From Poriferisodalis sp965116245 (GTDB lineage Bacteria; Actinomycetota; Acidimicrobiia; Acidimicrobiales; Poriferisodalaceae), in contig OZ220497.1 in assembly GCA_965116245.1 (NCBI GenBank), forward strand, positions 1-64,000: a stretch of DNA of 64,000 nt, written 5' to 3'. The notes below the pieces were generated by a model. The model did not search any database and had not been told where the DNA came from. It saw nothing but the letters and a program-made list of their open reading frames with translations. The position numbers were made by a program, and so were the translations under genes. The number at the start of each line of letters is the position of its first letter. The first letter of the stretch is position 1. Shown here in pieces: positions 59,992 through 64,000 of the stretch.

Positions 59992-61044
59992 ATGAAACTT
60001 GCGACAGGAGTTGGCTACTGGGCAGCGGGTCCACCGCCCGACGCATTAGAGACACTGCAGTTGGCTGAGCGGCTCGGCTTTCACTCCTTTTGGACAGCAG
60101 AGGCGTACGGCTCCGATGCGCTGACACCGCTGGCATGGTGGGGCAGCCACACCCAGCGCATCGGTTTGGGTACGGGCATCGTGCAACTGTCGGCGCGCAC
60201 CCCCGCCGCCACTGCCATGGCCGCTATCACTATGGATCACCTCAGCGGCGGCCGGTTCATCTTGGGGCTCGGTGTCAGCGGACCTCAAGTAGTAGAGGGC
60301 TGGTATGGCCAGCCCTATCCCCGCCCGTTGGCGCGTACACGGGAGTACATAGAGATTATTCGTGCAGTTCTGGAACGCGACAAACCGGTGGATTTCAGCG
60401 GCGATCACTATCAGATGCCCTACCCGGGAGGCCTGGGTCTCGGCAAGCCACTGAAGTCCACGGTCCACCCGCTTCGTGCTGATGTGCCCATCTACTTGGG
60501 TGCTGAGGGCCCCCGCAATGTGGCTCTGGCGGCCGAACTGTGTGAGGGTTGGCTGCCGCTGTTTTTTGCCCCCAAGGACAACCAGTTTTATGTGGAAGCT
60601 CTGAATGCTGGTTTCGCGGCTGCCGGAAAACCGCTGATTGGCGACGATGGTCGTGTCCCTCCCGCAGCCAACTTTGAGGTTGTGTGTCCCCTCAGCGTGG
60701 TGCCTGGCGACGATATTGAGCTTGCTGCTAACCGGATTCGCCCCATGTTGGCGCTGTATATGGGCGGCATGGGAGCACGCAACGCCAACTTTCACTACGA
60801 CGTGTTCTGTCGAATGGGCTACCAGCACGTAGCCGATGAGGTGCAAGACTTGTACCTGGACGGTCGCAAAGCCGAAGCGGCTGCCGCTATCCCCGTTGAG
60901 CTGGTGGAAGAGGTAGCTCTTATCGGGCCGATCGACAAGATTGCCGCCGATCTGCGGCGATGGAATAACACAGTGGTGACAACGCTGCAGATCGCGGGCC
61001 CGCCGAAACTACTCGAGACGATGGCGCAGCTCGTTGGCGGTTGA
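59992..61044 (+). CDS. LLM class F420-dependent oxidoreductase
   Basis: 350 residues: VGYWAAGPPPDALETLQLAERLGFHSFWTAEAYGSDALTPLAWWGSHTQRIGLGTGIVQLSARTPAATAMAAITMDHLSGGRF shows, across residues 7-90, the standard start of the actinobacterial F420 LLM group; GVSGPQVVEGWYGQPY follows. Met at 59992 is chosen with AAAGG eight bases upstream; an earlier in-frame ATG overlaps the P450 end. Substrate unknown. Confidence 0.92.
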   Translation: MKLATGVGYWAAGPPPDALETLQLAERLGFHSFWTAEAYGSDALTPLAWWGSHTQRIGLGTGIVQLSARTPAATAMAAITMDHLSGGRFILGLGVSGPQVVEGWYGQPYPRPLARTREYIEIIRAVLERDKPVDFSGDHYQMPYPGGLGLGKPLKSTVHPLRADVPIYLGAEGPRNVALAAELCEGWLPLFFAPKDNQFYVEALNAGFAAAGKPLIGDDGRVPPAANFEVVCPLSVVPGDDIELAANRIRPMLALYMGGMGARNANFHYDVFCRMGYQHVADEVQDLYLDGRKAEAAAAIPVELVEEVALIGPIDKIAADLRRWNNTVVTTLQIAGPPKLLETMAQLVGG

Positions 61045-61063
61045 TGTTCACGACCGGCTGAGA

Positions 61064-61119
61064 GTCGCTAGTTGATCATCACCAGCACAAGGTCGCTGGT
61101 TGATCATCACCAGCACAGG
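61064..61119. repeat. 28-bp direct repeat (2 copies)
   Basis: Two adjacent 28-mers (GTCGCTRGTTGATCATCACC, then AGCACARG) differ at two positions. They lie between the LLM stop and the SDR start, 38 bases before the latter. Confidence 0.85.
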
Positions 61120-61157
61120 TCTGAACATTCGGCGTTGGAGCATTAGGGGAACATCAG

Positions 61158-61916
61158 ATGGATCTAGCTGCAAAACTGGCCGTAGTTACCGGAGGATCGG
61201 GCGACATCGGGCGCGCCATTTGTGCGGCACTGGCTGCGGCTGGCGCAGACGTGATCGTGACCTACGTTGGCGATCTGGAACGTGCCGAGGCCAGCGCTGA
61301 GTTGGTGCGCGCCGCGGGGCGCACGGCGAGCGTTGTTCAGCTTGACCAGCGAGACGAAGCGTCAATTGAAGCCGCTGTTGCTGCCGTGGCCGAACACGGA
61401 CGCTGCGATGTGTTGGTCAACAATGCGGCTTGGAACATCGGCATTCCGTTTCGAGACCTTGACACGCTTGACGCCAACACATGGGATCGGGTGCAAGAAA
61501 CCAACGTGCGCGGGCCCTATCTATTGACGCGAGCGCTAGCCGGATTGTTGGCATCGGATGGCGGTGGCCGAGTGGTGAACATTGCTTCGGTCGGCGGTCT
61601 CCTACCTGGCTCCAGCAGCATCGCTTATAGCTGTTCCAAGGCGGCGCTTATCCATCTCACCCACTGTTTGGCGGTAGCGATGTCGCCCGAGGTCACTGTC
61701 AACTGCGTCGCGCCCGGCCTCGTAGAAGGAACCCGCATGGCTGCACGCCTGCCCGACGAAGTCTCTGAGGGCGCTCGTAGAAGCGCTTTGTTGGGGCAGG
61801 TAGGCAGCCCTATCGACATCGCCAACGCCACGGTGATGCTGTGCGGCGCTGATTCCATCACCGGCCAAACAATTGTGGTCGACGGGGGCAATCCCGCCGC
61901 AATGAACTTCGGCTGA
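61158..61916 (+). CDS. short-chain dehydrogenase/reductase (SDR)
   Basis: 252-residue classical SDR: cofactor loop TGGSGDIG (11-18), NNAA (90-93), catalytic Ser in NIASVGG and Tyr/Lys in AYSCSKAAL, then the C-terminal ITGQTIVVDGG. The residue set around TYVGDLERAE after strand beta-2 suggests NAD(P) binding without clear preference. AGGGGAAC lies before the ATG. It is third in the P450-LLM-SDR run and probably oxidises an alcohol made there. Confidence 0.93.
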   Translation: MDLAAKLAVVTGGSGDIGRAICAALAAAGADVIVTYVGDLERAEASAELVRAAGRTASVVQLDQRDEASIEAAVAAVAEHGRCDVLVNNAAWNIGIPFRDLDTLDANTWDRVQETNVRGPYLLTRALAGLLASDGGGRVVNIASVGGLLPGSSSIAYSCSKAALIHLTHCLAVAMSPEVTVNCVAPGLVEGTRMAARLPDEVSEGARRSALLGQVGSPIDIANATVMLCGADSITGQTIVVDGGNPAAMNFG

Positions 61917-62128
61917 CGGGTAAGCCTGACGACTTGTTGGCGGGCTTGTGCGGGATAGTGCAAAAACGCAGCCGTAGCAGTATGGCTTGGCAGAGACCGA
62001 AGAGTATTCGCGGGTGGGCGATGTGGTGGTCGAGCACATCGGGCTGCGATCGTGGTGGCGATTCACCCAATGTCATCAGCGCGGCAACTCTTAGGAGCCA
62101 TCCCGGATGCGTTCGTGTGACTTGACGG
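61917..62128. other. intergenic region, convergent
   Basis: 212 bases between the SDR gene and the restriction-type gene. No convincing gene, terminator or repeat was seen. Confidence 0.4.
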
Positions 62129-62848
62129 TCACGGTGTCCCCGTTTGCAGTGTCTTGTTGAGTGCTTTGCGCCAAGTGTCGAAGTCATACCACCCGCAGCC
62201 GACGCACCCGTCCGGGTCGTCTCGGTTGGCGGGTGCCCACTTGCCGTCACCGGCGTAGTAGAAGCGAATGCCGAACGGCTCTCCTCGGTTGCCGGTCTTG
62301 AAGCAACGCTCGCAGGCCCGCGATTTCAGCAGGTTGTGGCTGACGCTGCCGTTCGATTTCTTGAGCAGTTGGAACCGGTCCCGTATGTCTCGGTCGCTCA
62401 TATTGGCGAAGTCGGTCTGTGCTTGCTGCTCAGCCGGACTCCATCGCATCATCGGCAGCTTGTGATCAACGGTGAGCTCGCCCGGGGACCGCGGGGTGAG
62501 TTCCACGATGTCGCGGGAACCGAGCAACCTCACCGCACGCCGCACGAAGCTGGCAGGCATTGACGCGCTCGGGATCGCAGGCGCGAAGTGACCCTGCCAA
62601 CGGTCCTGACGGGTGTTCTGCGCACAGGTCAAGCACAGATGGTCGCCGCTTTCGATAAGCAGTCCCGGACGTGACGCAGTGCCGCGCTGCAAGCCCTGAA
62701 TGCCTGAACCGCCCGCAATCTGTGTGCTGCCGACGTGCGCGTACTCGCACTGGCGGCAATGCCACTTACCGTCGCGCAGCACGTCGAACACCTTCCACAC
62801 CTTCGTGGACGTGTCAAATGTCGCCTCGTACTCAGCAAGTGTCGTCAC
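62129..62848 (-). CDS. HNH-type restriction endonuclease (putative)
   Basis: 239 residues. A beta-beta-alpha metal nuclease core is visible: TVDHKLPMM (Asp128-His129-Lys130), then HNLLKSRACERC (His171, Asn172). Two pairs of CxxC knuckles (31/34 with 72/75; 179/182 with 215/218) probably bind structural zinc. It overlaps the adjacent DNA methyltransferase gene by four bases, the usual layout of a type II restriction-modification pair. Recognition sequence unknown. The alternative is a homing-like HNH protein, but the methyltransferase linkage argues for restriction. Confidence 0.8.
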   Translation of the reverse strand: MTTLAEYEATFDTSTKVWKVFDVLRDGKWHCRQCEYAHVGSTQIAGGSGIQGLQRGTASRPGLLIESGDHLCLTCAQNTRQDRWQGHFAPAIPSASMPASFVRRAVRLLGSRDIVELTPRSPGELTVDHKLPMMRWSPAEQQAQTDFANMSDRDIRDRFQLLKKSNGSVSHNLLKSRACERCFKTGNRGEPFGIRFYYAGDGKWAPANRDDPDGCVGCGWYDFDTWRKALNKTLQTGTP

Positions 62849-63849
62849 AGCAGCAAATTATTGGCGAGTTCGGCTTCGACACGTTGAGCCGCGACAGCGA
62901 ACAGTGCAGGGTCCAACTCGTAGCCGATGGCAACACGGCCCTGCTGACGGGCCGCAATGACCGTTGTGCCTGAGCCTGCGAACGGATCGAACACCAACCC
63001 CTTCGATTCGCTGAACAGCCCCACGAACTCGGAGATGAGCGGGAGCGGTTTCTGTGTCGGGTGGATGCGCTGCTGCGGCGACGGGGACTTATGCACGAAC
63101 ACGTTATGCACCATCTCGCCGCCGAACGGCGTGCCGGGCCGCTTACCGACCATGACGGCTTCCCACGCGTTCACAGGCTTGTAGCGGTGATTGAACGGCA
63201 CCGGGTTGGTCTTTTGCCACACCATCGGCCCGACAGCGACGAAGCCGTGATCGGTGAATATGTCGGTGTAGATGCCGATCTGTGCCTGCGCGCAGAACGT
63301 CACCGCCCACCCGCCGACCTTGGGCAACACAAACTCGGTCCATTCGTGCGGGTCCACGATGTCCCAGTCCCCGAAGTGACCCTTGGGCATGATGAAATCG
63401 GAGCCGTCCTTGCGGAGCCGACGCGGCACCTGAGTCTCGCAGGTGTACCGCTGCGAGATGCCATAAGGCGGGTCGGTCAGTAGCAAGTCAATGCTGCGGT
63501 TCGGCAGCTCAGCAGCCGCAGCGATGCCGTCGCCGTGCCGGAAGTCCCACCAATCGCCGCTCACAACATCGCGGGCGAGCACAGGCGCGGGCACGTGGTC
63601 GGGGAGCTTGGCGAGCACCTCCGCACGCTCAGGCGCAACGACGATGCACCCATCGTGAGCGACCACCACCACACCGAGCGGCACCGCAGGCACGCCGTTG
63701 CGTTTCGTGGTCAGAGTCACGTTCCACGCGTCCGCTGACGGCTCATAGACAGGCGTTTCGTGGCTGAGCAGCATCCGATGGTCAGGGAACCGATCCGAAA
63801 TCCACTCATTCACCGCAGCCCGCATTGCGAGCTTGCGTTCGGGAGTCAT
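62845..63849 (-). CDS. site-specific DNA methyltransferase (N4/N6 type)
   Basis: About 334 residues. Motif IV TDPPYG (~125-130) precedes the AdoMet-binding motif FDPFAGSGTT (~300), the beta-class order of DNA amino-methyltransferases; HPTQKPLPL lies just before the latter. The first ~100 residues form an extra domain with no recognised motif, possibly target recognition. The start at 63849 is preferred (GGTAGGTGGC upstream) over one 12 bases earlier. It would protect host DNA from the overlapping HNH nuclease. Confidence 0.9.
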   Translation of the reverse strand: MTPERKLAMRAAVNEWISDRFPDHRMLLSHETPVYEPSADAWNVTLTTKRNGVPAVPLGVVVVAHDGCIVVAPERAEVLAKLPDHVPAPVLARDVVSGDWWDFRHGDGIAAAAELPNRSIDLLLTDPPYGISQRYTCETQVPRRLRKDGSDFIMPKGHFGDWDIVDPHEWTEFVLPKVGGWAVTFCAQAQIGIYTDIFTDHGFVAVGPMVWQKTNPVPFNHRYKPVNAWEAVMVGKRPGTPFGGEMVHNVFVHKSPSPQQRIHPTQKPLPLISEFVGLFSESKGLVFDPFAGSGTTVIAARQQGRVAIGYELDPALFAVAAQRVEAELANNLLL

Positions 63850-63854
63850 GCCAC

Positions 63855-64000
63855 CTACCACAGCTCTGAGCGATCCGGTCCAGCAGCAATGCCGACAGGC
63901 CCAGCAGCTACCAGATCGTCATCGTGGAAACGCTTACCCACTATGTCGCCCGCTATCGCTTCCATCTGCTGCTCGACGCCCATCTCGCGCACCTTATGCC
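63855..64000 (-). CDS. 3' end of an unidentified gene (partial)
   Basis: An open minus-strand reading enters from the right edge and stops at 63855-63857, five bases before the methyltransferase start. The visible 48 residues (VREMGVEQQMEAIAGDIVGK, then RFHDDDLVAAGP and others) match no family I know. Tight spacing suggests it is the first gene of the restriction-modification operon. Confidence 0.5.
   Translation of the reverse strand, partial: HKVREMGVEQQMEAIAGDIVGKRFHDDDLVAAGPVGIAAGPDRSELW

Noticed and set aside
61934..62125. Small plus-strand ORF after the SDR gene
   Set aside because: Composition is not protein-like, there is no ribosome-binding site, and no similarity could be recognised.

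Overview
The window looks like a chromosomal stretch of a free-living or host-associated actinomycete, most likely of the class Acidimicrobiia. The grounds are the CysO-CysM-Rv1339-like-rph-rdgB order and the ATP-grasp/alpha-E/transglutaminase trio, both known from mycobacteria; four luciferase-like flavin/F420 enzymes; a single-chain acyl-CoA carboxylase; and secreted proteins with very long threonine linkers. Base composition is moderately GC-rich throughout, with a poorer stretch at about 23.8-25.7 kb. No phage, transposase or CRISPR array was seen.

Layout. 0-6.3 kb is housekeeping: rpe, a small membrane protein, clpP, rdgB, rph, a metallo-beta-lactamase-fold hydrolase, cysM and its sulfur carrier cysO, and smpB. 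6.4-16.1 kb is the most striking part: four tandem paralogous genes for secreted proteins, each with a conserved cysteine-containing N-terminal domain, a long threonine linker, a seven-repeat RCC1-like propeller, a second threonine linker and a second, more divergent propeller. 16.2-22.8 kb is a probable aromatic-ring catabolic cluster (HpaB-like hydroxylase, LLM monooxygenases, VOC dioxygenase, quinone reductase, alpha/beta hydrolase). 22.9-25.6 kb is a small accessory island with a nuclease plus RAMA-like domain, a Gp37/Gp68-like protein and a coiled-coil protein.

25.7-36.4 kb holds an HbpS-like protein, an RraA-like protein, a complete LIV-type ABC importer with an EamA exporter, an amidase, a dienelactone-hydrolase-like protein and a SCO6745-like protein. 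36.4-47.2 kb holds a single-chain biotin-dependent carboxylase, two tandem double-length CaiB/BaiF CoA-transferases and a double polysaccharide-deacetylase-like protein. 47.3-49.3 kb holds a small membrane protein and a frame-disrupted secreted FN3/Calx-beta/poly-Thr gene lying behind a 21-base G/C homopolymer. 49.5-58.3 kb holds an NtaA-type monooxygenase, a Nudix CoA pyrophosphatase, a ten-unit 35-bp palindromic tandem repeat, an FAD oxidoreductase, an M24 peptidase and the ATP-grasp/alpha-E/transglutaminase operon. tRNA-Val(CAC) follows, then P450, LLM and SDR genes, and at the right edge an HNH-type restriction-modification pair.

A recurring feature is short tandem repeats (13-15, 28 and 35 bp) sitting exactly at gene borders. 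Some contain the start or stop codon itself, and several share a CARTGAG core. Together with the trinucleotide threonine tracts and the homopolymer, this suggests a genome prone to replication-slippage change at gene ends and in surface-protein linkers.
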